Of a DNA stretch of 64,000 nt, positions 25,206 through 33,641 are shown piece after piece. The notes beneath the pieces were generated by a model. That model was not told where the DNA came from and searched no databases. It saw only the letters and a program-made list of their open reading frames with translations. Positions within the stretch are counted from its first letter, which is position 1, and each line of letters starts with the position of its first letter. Made by a program: the position numbers and the translations under genes. This DNA is from Candidatus Margulisiibacteriota bacterium (GTDB lineage: Bacteria; Margulisbacteria; WOR-1; O2-12-FULL-45-9; XYB2-FULL-48-7), in contig JBAZTH010000003.1 of the NCBI GenBank assembly GCA_041661965.1, positions 477,443-541,442 on the forward strand, in the 5' to 3' direction.

Positions 25206-26738
25206 ATGGCAGCGAAAAGGATCTATCCCAAAGAACATTTACATGACCGGTCGCAGCATATCTTCGGTGACGTTAATTTTTTCAGCAAACAAATGCGGAT
25301 CACGCTCCGCAATTGCGGAATCATCGACCCGGAAAACGTCGATGATTATCTCTCCGTTCGCGGGTTCGAAGCGCTGGCCAAAGTTCTTACTGAAATGAAG
25401 CCGGCGGACGTGATCGCCGAGATCAAGAAGTCCGGCCTGCGCGGTCGCGGCGGCGCCGGTTTCCCGACCGGCCTCAAGTGGGAATTGACCGCTAAAGCGC
25501 CGGGGGACGAACGCTATGTTATATGTAACGCCGATGAAGGCGATCCGGGGGCCTTTATGGACCGGAGCACGATCGAAGGGGACCCTTTTACCGTGATCGA
25601 AGGGATGATCATCGGCGGCTACGCCGTCGGTTCCGGCAAAGGGATCGTTTATATCCGGGCGGAATACCCGCTAGCTATCAAACGGCTGGAAAAAGCGATC
25701 GAAGTTTCCCGCCGCGAAGGCTTCCTGGGCAAAAATATTTTGGGCTCGAATTTTTCTTATGACATTGAGATCCGCCTCGGCGCCGGCGCTTTTGTCTGCG
25801 GCGAAGAGACCGCCTTGATCCACTCGATCGAAGGGGCCCGCGGGATGCCCCGTCCCCGCCCGCCATTCCCGTCGGTCAGCGGTTTGTTCGACAAACCGAC
25901 CCTGATCAATAACGTCGAGACCTGGGCCAACATCCCGGTCATTATCCTTGACGGCGCCGACTGGTTCAGCTCGATCGGGACCGCCAAGAGCAAAGGGACC
26001 AAGGTCTTCGCGCTGGCCGGCAAGATCAAAAACACCGGGCTGGTCGAAGTTCCGATGGGGACGACCCTCCGCCAGATCATCGACGATATCGGCGGCGGGA
26101 TCCCGGGTGGGAAGAAGTTCAAGGCGATCCAGACCGGCGGGCCGTCCGGCGGTTGTCTCCCGGCCAACTATCTCGATACCGAGATCGATTATGAATCGCT
26201 GGCCGCGGCCGGTTCGATCATGGGTTCCGGCGGGATGATCGTTATCGATGAAGATTCCTGCATGGTCAATCTGGCCAAATTCTTTTTGGAATTTACCCAG
26301 GATGAATCGTGCGGCAAGTGCACCCCGTGCCGCGAAGGGACCAAACGGATGCTCGAGATCTTAACCCGCATCACCGAAGGGAAGGGAAAAGAGGGGGACA
26401 TCGAAAAGCTGGAACGGTTGGGGAACATGATCAAGAAAGCCTCGCTTTGCGGGCTGGGACAGTCGGCCCCGAACCCGGTCTTGAGCACCCTCAAAAACTT
26501 CCGCGAAGAATACGTCGAACATATCAACGAAAAGAAATGCCGCGCCGGGGTCTGTATGTCGCTCATCACTTACGAGATCCAGGACAATTGCACCGGCTGT
26601 ACCGCCTGCGCCAGGGTTTGCCCGACCCAGGCGATCGCCGGCGAGCCGAAACATCTCCATAAGATCGACCAGAAAAAATGCATTAAATGCGGGATCTGTT
26701 ACAAAACCTGTAAATTCAAGGCAATAAAGAGAGGATAA
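25206..26738 (+). CDS. hydB: Bifurcating [FeFe]-hydrogenase flavin/NADH subunit
   Basis: 510 residues, NuoF family. FMN/NAD-binding glycine-rich motifs are intact (GRGGAGFPTGLKW, then NADEGDPGAFMDR), and the NuoF-type 4Fe-4S motif (ESCGKCTPCREG) is near residue 365. The C-terminus carries two ferredoxin 4Fe-4S motifs (CTGCTACARVC and CIKCGICYKTC). The N-terminal thioredoxin-like domain found in Thermotoga-type HydB is missing and is supplied by the separate gene just upstream. In characterised complexes this subunit holds the FMN that couples NADH and reduced ferredoxin to hydrogen production. AAGGAG precedes the ATG. Cytoplasmic; follows rex in the same operon. Confidence 0.92.
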   Translation: MAAKRIYPKEHLHDRSQHIFGDVNFFSKQMRITLRNCGIIDPENVDDYLSVRGFEALAKVLTEMKPADVIAEIKKSGLRGRGGAGFPTGLKWELTAKAPGDERYVICNADEGDPGAFMDRSTIEGDPFTVIEGMIIGGYAVGSGKGIVYIRAEYPLAIKRLEKAIEVSRREGFLGKNILGSNFSYDIEIRLGAGAFVCGEETALIHSIEGARGMPRPRPPFPSVSGLFDKPTLINNVETWANIPVIILDGADWFSSIGTAKSKGTKVFALAGKIKNTGLVEVPMGTTLRQIIDDIGGGIPGGKKFKAIQTGGPSGGCLPANYLDTEIDYESLAAAGSIMGSGGMIVIDEDSCMVNLAKFFLEFTQDESCGKCTPCREGTKRMLEILTRITEGKGKEGDIEKLERLGNMIKKASLCGLGQSAPNPVLSTLKNFREEYVEHINEKKCRAGVCMSLITYEIQDNCTGCTACARVCPTQAIAGEPKHLHKIDQKKCIKCGICYKTCKFKAIKRG

Positions 26739-26739
26739 C

Positions 26740-28512
26740 ATGAGCAAAATAACCATTCATATCAACAATCGGCCCTATGAAGTCGAAGACGGCCAGACGA
26801 TCATGCAGGCGGCCGACAAAGTCGGGTTTCGGATTCCCCGGCTTTGCTACCATCCCAAGCTCTCGATCGAAGGGGCCTGCCGGGTCTGTATCGTCGAAGT
26901 CGAGGGGATGCGCAATTACATCGCTTCCTGCGCTTATCCGGTCGCTGACGGGATGAAGATCCACACCAGCACCGAAGCTTTGCGGATGGCCCGCCGCGAC
27001 ATCGTGGAACTGATCCTCGATAACCACCCGGAAGATTGCCACACCTGCGAACGGGACAGCAACTGCGAACTGCAGCGGCTGGCCTATTCGATGGGGATCC
27101 GCAAACGGCATTTTGAAGGGGAGAAAAAACATTATGAAAAGGACTTGTCTTCGACCTCGGTCGTTCGCAATCCCGACAAGTGCATCCTTTGCGGCCGCTG
27201 TGTCCGGGTCTGTTCCGAGATCCAGAAGGTCAACGCCCTGGGCCACGCCCACCGCGGCTTTAAAACCGTCGTTCAGCCGGCTTACGATCTGCCGTTCAAG
27301 GAATCGGTCTGCACCACCTGCGGGCAATGCATCAACGTTTGTCCGACCGCCGCTTTCCTGGAGAAACAGCAGACGACCGAAGTTTCCAGGAAAATAAACG
27401 ATCCCAGCTACGTCAAGATCGCCCAGATCGCGCCGTCGGTGCGGGCGGCGATCGGCGAAGCCTTCGGGTTGGAAGCGGGCCGGGCGATGGAAAAAGAGAC
27501 CACCGCCGCGCTCCGCCGCCTCGGTTTTGATTACGTTTTTGACACCCAGTTCTCGGCCGACCTGACGATCATGGAAGAAGGATCGGAGCTTTTGCAGCGC
27601 CTGCAGGGGAAAGGGAAGCTTCCCATGATCACTTCTTGTTCCAGCGCCTGGATGAAAGCGATGGAGCAATTTTATCCCGACCTGATCGACAACATCTCGA
27701 CCGCTAAATCCCCGATGTCGATGATGGGGGCGCTGATCAAGACCTATTTTGCCGAAAAGAACAAGCTTGATCCAAAAAAGATCTTGAGCGTGGCGATCAT
27801 GTGTTGTACCGCCAAGAAATATGAAGCCTCCCGGCCGGAACTGCTGGTCGAGGGGATGTCGGCGGTCGATTACGTGATCACGACCCGTGAAGCGGCCTGG
27901 ATGATCAAATCGGCCGGTATTGATTTTGTTAATATCAAAGGTGAGGAATTTGACGAACCGATGGGGGCCTCAACAGGAGCCGGAGCGATCTTCGGCGCGA
28001 CCGGCGGCGTAATGGAAGCGGCGCTGCGGACCGCTTATGAATTGTATACGAATGAGAAACTGGAGTCGGTCGATATTGCCCCGGCCCGCGGCATGCAGGG
28101 GATCAAAGAAGGGTCGGTCGTGATGAAAGGGAAAGAGGTCCGCTACGCCGTCGCGCATGGTCTGGGGAACGCCCACGAACTACTGCAGACGGTCCGCAAA
28201 GATCCCGAACGCTATCACTTTATCGAGATCATGGGGTGTCCCGGCGGTTGTATCGGCGGCGGCGGCCAGCCGTATGCCGGTTACAACACTATTCCGCTGG
28301 ATGAGAAGCTGCTGCAAAAACGGGCGCAGGCGCTTTACGGGATCGACAAGAACAAGGCGATCCGCCGGAGCCACGAGAACCCCGATGTCCTCAAGCTCTA
28401 CAAGGAATATCTGGGCGCGCCGTTGAGCGAAAAATCTCATCACCTGCTCCACACGCATTACGCCCCCAAGAAACCGCACGGCATCGTGCCGGACAAGATC
28501 AAGGCGGTCTAA
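26740..28512 (+). CDS. hydA: [FeFe]-hydrogenase catalytic subunit
   Basis: 590 residues. N-terminal [2Fe-2S] domain (CYHPKLSIEGACRVC), a His/Cys-ligated 4Fe-4S site (HPEDCHTCERDSNC) and two ferredoxin 4Fe-4S motifs (CILCGRCVRVC, CTTCGQCINVC) lead to the H-cluster domain. L2 is MCCTAKKYE (Cys356) and L3 is MGCPGGCIGGGGQP (Cys500, Cys504). L1 reads TSCSSAW (Cys300, Ser301) instead of TSCCPxW, so one of the paired cysteines is serine. The C-terminus has a small-subunit-like extension. It makes or consumes H2 using the active site installed by HydEFG, encoded downstream. It begins 1 base after hydB. Confidence 0.93.
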   Translation: MSKITIHINNRPYEVEDGQTIMQAADKVGFRIPRLCYHPKLSIEGACRVCIVEVEGMRNYIASCAYPVADGMKIHTSTEALRMARRDIVELILDNHPEDCHTCERDSNCELQRLAYSMGIRKRHFEGEKKHYEKDLSSTSVVRNPDKCILCGRCVRVCSEIQKVNALGHAHRGFKTVVQPAYDLPFKESVCTTCGQCINVCPTAAFLEKQQTTEVSRKINDPSYVKIAQIAPSVRAAIGEAFGLEAGRAMEKETTAALRRLGFDYVFDTQFSADLTIMEEGSELLQRLQGKGKLPMITSCSSAWMKAMEQFYPDLIDNISTAKSPMSMMGALIKTYFAEKNKLDPKKILSVAIMCCTAKKYEASRPELLVEGMSAVDYVITTREAAWMIKSAGIDFVNIKGEEFDEPMGASTGAGAIFGATGGVMEAALRTAYELYTNEKLESVDIAPARGMQGIKEGSVVMKGKEVRYAVAHGLGNAHELLQTVRKDPERYHFIEIMGCPGGCIGGGGQPYAGYNTIPLDEKLLQKRAQALYGIDKNKAIRRSHENPDVLKLYKEYLGAPLSEKSHHLLHTHYAPKKPHGIVPDKIKAV

Positions 28513-28523
28513 GGAGAAGAAAT

Positions 28524-29009
28524 ATGACAGAAAAAACCAGCGTCCTAAAAAAATATATCGCTGAAACTAGGGGAAAAGAAAATCCCGAATCTTACCTGAT
28601 CGCCGTTTTGCACAAAGCGCAGGAACTTTTCGGCTATCTCCCGGTCGAAGTGATGAACGTCGTTTCCGAAGAGATGAACATCCCGACCGCCCACATCTGG
28701 GGAGTCGCGACCTTCTACCATTTCTTCAGCCTGAAACCGAAGGGAAAACACGTCATTTCCGTTTGCCTGGGGACCGCTTGTTACGTCAAAGGAGCTGACG
28801 ACATTCTCAAAAAACTGAAAGACGAATTAAAGATTAACGTCGGCGGCACGACCGAAGATAAACTGTTCACCCTCCAGGAAGCGCGGTGTCTCGGAGCTTG
28901 CGGCCTGGCTCCGGTCATCATGATCGACGATAAGATCTACGGCGATCTGACCGCGAAAAAAGTGGCCGAGATCATTAAAAACTACCGGAAGGCGGCGCAG
29001 CCAAAATGA
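28524..29009 (+). CDS. hydC: Bifurcating hydrogenase [2Fe-2S] subunit, NuoE-like
   Basis: 161 residues, the usual length for NuoE/HydC. Thioredoxin-like [2Fe-2S] fold with all four ligands: Cys81 and Cys86 (CLGTACYVKGA) and Cys122 and Cys126 (RCLGACGLAPV). The HIWGVATFYHFF block is typical. It passes electrons between HydB and HydA. AAGGAG upstream; its stop overlaps the hydG start in ATGA, so translation is probably coupled. Confidence 0.92.
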   Translation: MTEKTSVLKKYIAETRGKENPESYLIAVLHKAQELFGYLPVEVMNVVSEEMNIPTAHIWGVATFYHFFSLKPKGKHVISVCLGTACYVKGADDILKKLKDELKINVGGTTEDKLFTLQEARCLGACGLAPVIMIDDKIYGDLTAKKVAEIIKNYRKAAQPK

Positions 29010-30385
29010 AATATATTGATGAGCCATCGATCAACGGTTTACTGGCGGAAGCGAAAAGCGTTCCCGCCGCCGGGATCGAAGCGATCATCAATAAGTCGTT
29101 GAAACTGGAACGGCTCTCTCTCAAGGAGACCGCCGCGCTGCTATCGGTCGAAGATCCAGAGTTACTGGCCAAGATTTACCGGGCGGCGGCCGAAGTTAAA
29201 GATCGGATCTATGGCAAAAGAGTAGTTCTTTTTGCGCCGCTCTATATTAGTAACATCTGCGCTAACGGTTGTTTGTACTGCGCTTTTAAAGCGGATAATA
29301 AGCAGCTGGTCCGCAAAGCTTTGACCGCGGCGGAGATCAAAGAAGAGGTCGCAATCCTGCTTAGCAAAGGGCACAAACGGATCCTGCTGGTTGCCGGTGA
29401 ATCGGCGCCGGCCGGCCGGAAACCGATCGATTATTACGTCGAAGCGGTCAAAGCGATCTATGACGTTAAGGTCGGGCCGCACAAGATCCGGCGGGTCAAC
29501 ATCAACTGCGCGCCGCTGGAAGTTGACGAGTTCCGCCGGTTGAAAGAGGCGGGGATCGGGACTTTTCAGATTTTCCAGGAAACCTATCACGAAGAGACTT
29601 ACCGCCTTGTCCATCCTTTTGGTCCGAAGAGCGACCCGGACAACCGGATCGACTCTGTTGACCGGGCGATGACCGCCGGGATCGACGACGTCGGGATCGG
29701 CGTCCTTTACGGCTTGTACGATTATAAATTTGAAACGCTGGCTTTGCTTTCCCACATCGAGCATTTGGAAAAGAAATTTAACGTCGGACCGCACACGATC
29801 TCGGTCCCCAGAATCGAACCGGCGCTCGGCTCCGACCTTTCAACCCATGTTCCGCATCCGCTGACCGACGAGCAATTCAAAAAAGTGGTTGCCGTTCTGC
29901 GGCTGGCGGTCCCATACACCGGGCTTATTTTATCGACCAGAGAAACGGCGGAAATGCGGGACGAGTTGTTCAATCTTGGCATTTCCCAGGTCAGCGCTGA
30001 ATCAAAGACCGCGCCAGGCGGTTACGGCGAAAAGGACCCCAACGCCCAATTTGTCCTCAATGACCACCGGAGCCTGGACGAAGTGATCGCTTCGCTTCTT
30101 GACCGGGGTTTTATTCCCAGCTTTTGCGCCGCCTGTTACCGGAGCGACCGGACAGGGGAAGCGTTCATGAACCTGGCCAAACCGGGGACGATCAAAGGGA
30201 AGTGCAGTCTTAACGCCCTGATCACTCTGAAGGAGTATCTTGATGACTTTGCCTCGACCAGGGTCCGCCAGGACGGTTACAAGCTGATCGACCGGATCAA
30301 GGACAACCTCGACGAATCGGACTGCTCCAAGCTGTCTAAGTTCTTCGCTTCGATCGAGGATGGGGTCCGTGATGAATACGTCTGA
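29006..30385 (+). CDS. hydG: [FeFe]-hydrogenase maturase, radical-SAM tyrosine lyase
   Basis: 459 residues. Radical-SAM cluster motif CANGCLYC at Cys85, Cys89 and Cys92. The C-terminal auxiliary cluster motif CAAC...C (FCAACYRS, then KGKCSLNAL) is present, which distinguishes HydG from ThiH. It splits tyrosine to supply CO and CN ligands for the H-cluster. Starts inside the hydC stop codon. Directly follows the structural genes, which supports the assignment of HydA as a true hydrogenase. Confidence 0.95.
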   Translation: MKYIDEPSINGLLAEAKSVPAAGIEAIINKSLKLERLSLKETAALLSVEDPELLAKIYRAAAEVKDRIYGKRVVLFAPLYISNICANGCLYCAFKADNKQLVRKALTAAEIKEEVAILLSKGHKRILLVAGESAPAGRKPIDYYVEAVKAIYDVKVGPHKIRRVNINCAPLEVDEFRRLKEAGIGTFQIFQETYHEETYRLVHPFGPKSDPDNRIDSVDRAMTAGIDDVGIGVLYGLYDYKFETLALLSHIEHLEKKFNVGPHTISVPRIEPALGSDLSTHVPHPLTDEQFKKVVAVLRLAVPYTGLILSTRETAEMRDELFNLGISQVSAESKTAPGGYGEKDPNAQFVLNDHRSLDEVIASLLDRGFIPSFCAACYRSDRTGEAFMNLAKPGTIKGKCSLNALITLKEYLDDFASTRVRQDGYKLIDRIKDNLDESDCSKLSKFFASIEDGVRDEYV

Positions 30386-31355
30386 ACTGATCTACTGGTT
30401 ATCACCCGGCGATCAGGACGAACTCTTTCGGCGGGCCGACGCGGTCCGCCGCCAATACATGGGGGAGGGGGTCTTGCTCCGCGGGATCGTCGAGTTCTCC
30501 AACTATTGCGATAAAACCTGCCAATACTGCGGCCTTCAACACGCTAACGCCGGACTCAAACGCTTCCGGATGACCCGCGAAGAGATTATTGAGAGCGTCG
30601 CCGAAGTCGCCGCCCACCAGATCAAGACCGTGGTCTTGCAATCGGGTGAAGATCCGGCCCTTGACCCGAAATGGCTGGCCGAGATCATCTCTTTGATCAC
30701 TACCCGTTTTGATATGGCGATCACTTTGTCGGTTGGCGAGCGGCCGCGTGCCGATTATGAATTATGGAAAAAAGCGGGGGCCGATCGCTATCTTTTGAAG
30801 ATCGAGACGACCAACCCGGCGTTATACGAAAAGATCCATCCCGGGATGAGCTTGGAGAACCGGCTCCGCTGTCTGCGGGAGCTCAAAGAACTTGGTTATC
30901 AAACCGGATCGGGGATGATCATCGGGCTCCCCGGCCAGACCCTGGCCGATATCGCCCATGATATCGAATATTTCCGTGACGAGAATTTCGACATGATCGG
31001 GATCGGTCCGTTTATTCCTCATCCGGAGACTTCTTTGGCCGGACAACCGGCCGGTGATCCGGAGCTGACCATCAGGGCAATCGCTCTGACCCGTCTTGAA
31101 ACTAAAAATACCAATCTTCCGGGAACGACCGCGTTGGGAAGCCTGGGAAAAGATTACCGGCTTGACGCTTTAAAAGCGGGGGCGAATGTTCTGATGCCAA
31201 ACTTTACCGCTAACGGTTACAAAAACCTTTACGACCTCTACCCAAACCGTCGCTGTGTCAACGAACAGCGGGGGGAATGCGTCGGCTGTATGGAGAAAAA
31301 GGTCGCGCTAGTCGGTCGAACTTTAGATTTTTCCAGGGGAAACAGAAATGTATAA
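30372..31355 (+). CDS. hydE: [FeFe]-hydrogenase maturase, radical-SAM
   Basis: 327 residues from the ATG at 30372, about 11 bases after GAGGA; an ATG at 30360 adds four residues. Radical-SAM motif CDKTCQYC (Cys46, Cys50, Cys53), then the HydE-type blocks VVLQSGEDP, GIGPFIPHPETSLAG and ALTRLETKNTNLPGTTALGS. HydE acts with HydG and HydF to build the diiron subcluster. It overlaps the hydG 3' end by 14 bases. Confidence 0.94.
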   Translation: MNTSELIYWLSPGDQDELFRRADAVRRQYMGEGVLLRGIVEFSNYCDKTCQYCGLQHANAGLKRFRMTREEIIESVAEVAAHQIKTVVLQSGEDPALDPKWLAEIISLITTRFDMAITLSVGERPRADYELWKKAGADRYLLKIETTNPALYEKIHPGMSLENRLRCLRELKELGYQTGSGMIIGLPGQTLADIAHDIEYFRDENFDMIGIGPFIPHPETSLAGQPAGDPELTIRAIALTRLETKNTNLPGTTALGSLGKDYRLDALKAGANVLMPNFTANGYKNLYDLYPNRRCVNEQRGECVGCMEKKVALVGRTLDFSRGNRNV

Positions 31356-32565
31356 AACACCGGCCAGCGGCCGCTTGCACATCGGGATCTTTGGCCGGCG
31401 CAACACCGGCAAGTCGAGCTTGATCAACGCTCTGACCAACCAAAAACTGGCGATCGTTTCCGACGTCGCCGGAACGACGACCGACCCGGTTTCCAAAGCG
31501 ATGGAGATCCTGCCGCTTGGGCCTTGTCTTTTGATCGATACCGCCGGGATCGATGACGTCGGCGCGCTGGGAGAAGAACGGGTCAAGAAAACCCTGAAAG
31601 TTTTACAAAAAACCGATCTCGCTATCCTGGTCGTTGAACCGGGAAGCCGATTAAGCGAATATGAAACCGGTTTGCTTAGAACTTTCCGGGAGAAAAAGCT
31701 CCCCTTTATCGTAGTGATCAATAAAAGCGATCTGCCGCTCGAGCCAACGGTCTTAAATGATCTAAACGCTCTGCCGGTCCTTAAGGTCAGTTCCGTGACC
31801 AAAGCGGGGATCGAGGAGTTGAAAGAGAAGATCATGGCGGTCGCGCCGGCCAACTGGTCGCCGGTTCCATTGGTTCGCGATATTGTTAAGCCAAAACAAG
31901 TTGTGGTCCTGGTTTGTCCGATCGACGTTTCCATGCCGCAGGGGCGTTTGATCCTCCCTGAAGTCCAGGTCTTGCGCGATGTGATGGATGCCGACGCGTC
32001 CGGTTATATGACCAAAGATACGGAACTGGAAGCAGTCCTCGATTCCCTAAAGAAACAACCCGATCTGGTCGTAACCGATTCGCAGGCTTTCTCGTTTGTG
32101 AGCAAAGTTGTGCCGGTTAGCGTGCCGCTGACCTCTTTTTCCATTGTCTTTGCCCGCCACCGGGGAGACCTGAACGCTTATCTGGCCGGAGCGGCGGCGC
32201 TGAAAAAACTGCAAGACGGCGACCGGGTTTTAGTCGCCGAAGCCTGCACTCACCATGTTCAACCGGTCGATATCGGCCGGGTCAAGATCCCGAAGTGGTT
32301 GCAAGAGTACACCGGGAAAAGCCTGCAGTTTGAAACGGTCGCGGGGGGTGATTTTCCTGATGACCTGTCGCCATATAAATTAGTGATCTCTTGCGGCGGC
32401 TGTATGATCAACCGGCGGGAGATGCTCAACCGGATCGACCGGGCGAAGCGGCAGGGGGTGCCGATTACCAATTACGGGGTCCTGATCGCCGAGATCAACG
32501 GGATCCTTGATCGGGTTATCGCGCCGTTTAGGAACGGTTTGGTCGAGATCAAAGATGTTTGTTAA
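31348..32565 (+). CDS. hydF: [FeFe]-hydrogenase maturation GTPase scaffold
   Basis: 405 residues. N-terminal GTPase with P-loop GRRNTGKSS (residues 16-24), DTAGIDD and NKSDL. The C-terminal cluster-binding domain has CTHH and CGGC (ACTHHVQPVDIGR, SCGGCMINR). HydF carries the precursor diiron cluster and loads it into HydA. It overlaps hydE by 8 bases and ends the operon. No clear intrinsic terminator follows; two palindromic elements lie just downstream. Confidence 0.95.
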   Translation: MYKTPASGRLHIGIFGRRNTGKSSLINALTNQKLAIVSDVAGTTTDPVSKAMEILPLGPCLLIDTAGIDDVGALGEERVKKTLKVLQKTDLAILVVEPGSRLSEYETGLLRTFREKKLPFIVVINKSDLPLEPTVLNDLNALPVLKVSSVTKAGIEELKEKIMAVAPANWSPVPLVRDIVKPKQVVVLVCPIDVSMPQGRLILPEVQVLRDVMDADASGYMTKDTELEAVLDSLKKQPDLVVTDSQAFSFVSKVVPVSVPLTSFSIVFARHRGDLNAYLAGAAALKKLQDGDRVLVAEACTHHVQPVDIGRVKIPKWLQEYTGKSLQFETVAGGDFPDDLSPYKLVISCGGCMINRREMLNRIDRAKRQGVPITNYGVLIAEINGILDRVIAPFRNGLVEIKDVC

Positions 32566-32575
32566 AGCGCTTATT

Positions 32576-32610
32576 CTGGAAACCAGCGACAATATCGTCG
32601 CGGTTTCCAG
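32576..32610. repeat. Palindromic element A
   Basis: Outer arms CTGGAAACC and GGTTTCCAG, bulged A, inner stem GCGAC/GTCGC, loop AATATC. Starts 11 bases after hydF. Its inner part and right arm are identical to element G at 54114-54146. Confidence 0.85.
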
Positions 32611-32638
32611 AAACATATTTGCTATTATTATTGATATT

Positions 32639-32670
32639 TTTGTAACCGCGAAGTTTATTCGCAGGTTACA
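32639..32670. repeat. Palindromic element B (opposite orientation)
   Basis: Outer arms TTGTAACC and GGTTACAA, inner stem GCGAA/TTCGC, loop GTTTA on the plus strand, which is TAAAC on the minus strand. The bulged base lies in the right arm, so this copy is inverted relative to A. T and A runs flank it symmetrically. Confidence 0.8.
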
Positions 32671-32743
32671 AAAATGTAAAAAAATCGCTATTTTTCAACC
32701 ATCGTTATTGGAGGTATGTTAAAATAAGCACGAGGTGGTAAAT

Positions 32744-33028
32744 ATGACAGACAAAGAAATTCAGATTGCTATTAATGACCAAATTGCCGGAGGGACTTAC
32801 AGTAACATTGCGGTGATCGCCCATAACGAGAACGAGTTTATTTTTGATTTTATTTTTGCTCACCCGCCAAAAGGACAGGTTAACGCGAGAGTGATAATGT
32901 CACCCGCCCATGCCCGGCGCCTGCTTAAAGCGCTTGAAGAAAATATTAAGATGTACGAAACAAAAGTCGGTAAGATCAAAGAGGGGCCGGAACCGCCGCC
33001 GTTCGGAATCAAACTGTCCAATAATTAA
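32744..33028 (+). CDS. DUF3467 domain protein
   Basis: 94 residues from the ATG at 32744, 5 bases after a GAGGTGG ribosome site; the in-frame GTG at 32735 lies inside that site. Matches the DUF3467 pattern: GGTYSNIAVIAHNENEFIFDF, then VNARVIMSPAHARRLLKAL and a C-terminal helix NIKMYETKVGKI. The family is small, cytoplasmic and of unknown function. Its stop codon forms part of palindromic element D. Confidence 0.75.
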   Translation: MTDKEIQIAINDQIAGGTYSNIAVIAHNENEFIFDFIFAHPPKGQVNARVIMSPAHARRLLKALEENIKMYETKVGKIKEGPEPPPFGIKLSNN

Positions 33029-33114
33029 CCGCGGTAAGCCCGCGCACTGAATAAGTCCAGCGTGCTCGCGCCGACGTAGCGGACTCAATACCGCGCACTG
33101 AAGTGCGCGGTTAA
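33025..33114. repeat. Palindromic element D, composite, between convergent genes
   Basis: Ends in TTAACCGCG and CGCGGTTAA. Inside are a GTCC...GGAC stem (33056-33083) and a perfect hairpin CCGCGCACT ga AGTGCGCGG (33091-33110). It uses the stop codon region of both the DUF3467 gene and the convergent GGQ-domain gene, so it could also end transcription from both sides. Confidence 0.7.
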
Positions 33115-33533
33115 AAGAATTCTTTAAAATCGATTTTACGAGTCTTCTTTTTCTGACCGGTCATTTTCTTAATCTCAAGCATTTTTTCTTTGGCCCGCCG
33201 GGAGCGCTTTCTTTTTTGCCGCCGGATCTTTTCGATCGCCTGTTGACGAGCGCTTTTCAGGCCAAGGATCTTTTCCTCGACTTTATCGGCCAGGAGTTTC
33301 CAAGCCCGGTAGCGGTTCATGGATTGCGATCGTTCCTGGGTCATCTTAACTTCGATCCCGGTCGGCTGGTGTTTCAGGTAAACCCCGCTGGAAACTTTAT
33401 TGACGTTCTGCCCGCCCGGGCCGCCGGAACGAATGAAACGCTCTTCAACGTCCGCCTCGTTGATGCCCAACTGGGCCAAACGTTGTTTGAGCGCGGTTTC
33501 TTTTTCCATTGAGACCGAGAAATACCTGTCCAT
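33111..33533 (-). CDS. ArfB-like GGQ-domain peptidyl-tRNA hydrolase
   Basis: 140 residues from the ATG at 33533; a GTG at 33548 and an ATG at 33521 are alternatives. The catalytic loop RSGGPGGQNVNKVSSGV and the RSQSMNRYRAWKLL helix define the class I release-factor catalytic domain without a codon-recognition domain. The basic C-terminal tail (IRRQKRKRSRRAKEKM) fits the ArfB/YaeJ tail that enters the empty mRNA channel of stalled ribosomes. Rescue of stalled ribosomes is the probable role. Convergent with the DUF3467 gene. Confidence 0.8.
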   Translation of the reverse strand: MDRYFSVSMEKETALKQRLAQLGINEADVEERFIRSGGPGGQNVNKVSSGVYLKHQPTGIEVKMTQERSQSMNRYRAWKLLADKVEEKILGLKSARQQAIEKIRRQKRKRSRRAKEKMLEIKKMTGQKKKTRKIDFKEFF

Positions 33534-33641
33534 GCCAGAATTATACACTAATTAAAATCGTAAGACCTGGGGAGTTTAAAGCTGTAAGCTTGCCCCCGTA
33601 GCCTAGCATCGCTCCCCCTCCTGTGCTAAAATTACGGGGTT

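Noticed and set aside
32639..32670. Element B as a terminator of the hyd operon
   Set aside because: On the plus strand the stem is followed by A, not T; the flanking T and A runs pair with each other.
32507..32722. 71-residue frame across the hydF end and downstream palindromes
   Set aside because: Overlaps hydF and runs through elements A and B; no ribosome site or domain.
33111..33533. Full release factor PrfA/PrfB
   Set aside because: Only the GGQ domain and a basic tail are present; length fits ArfB.
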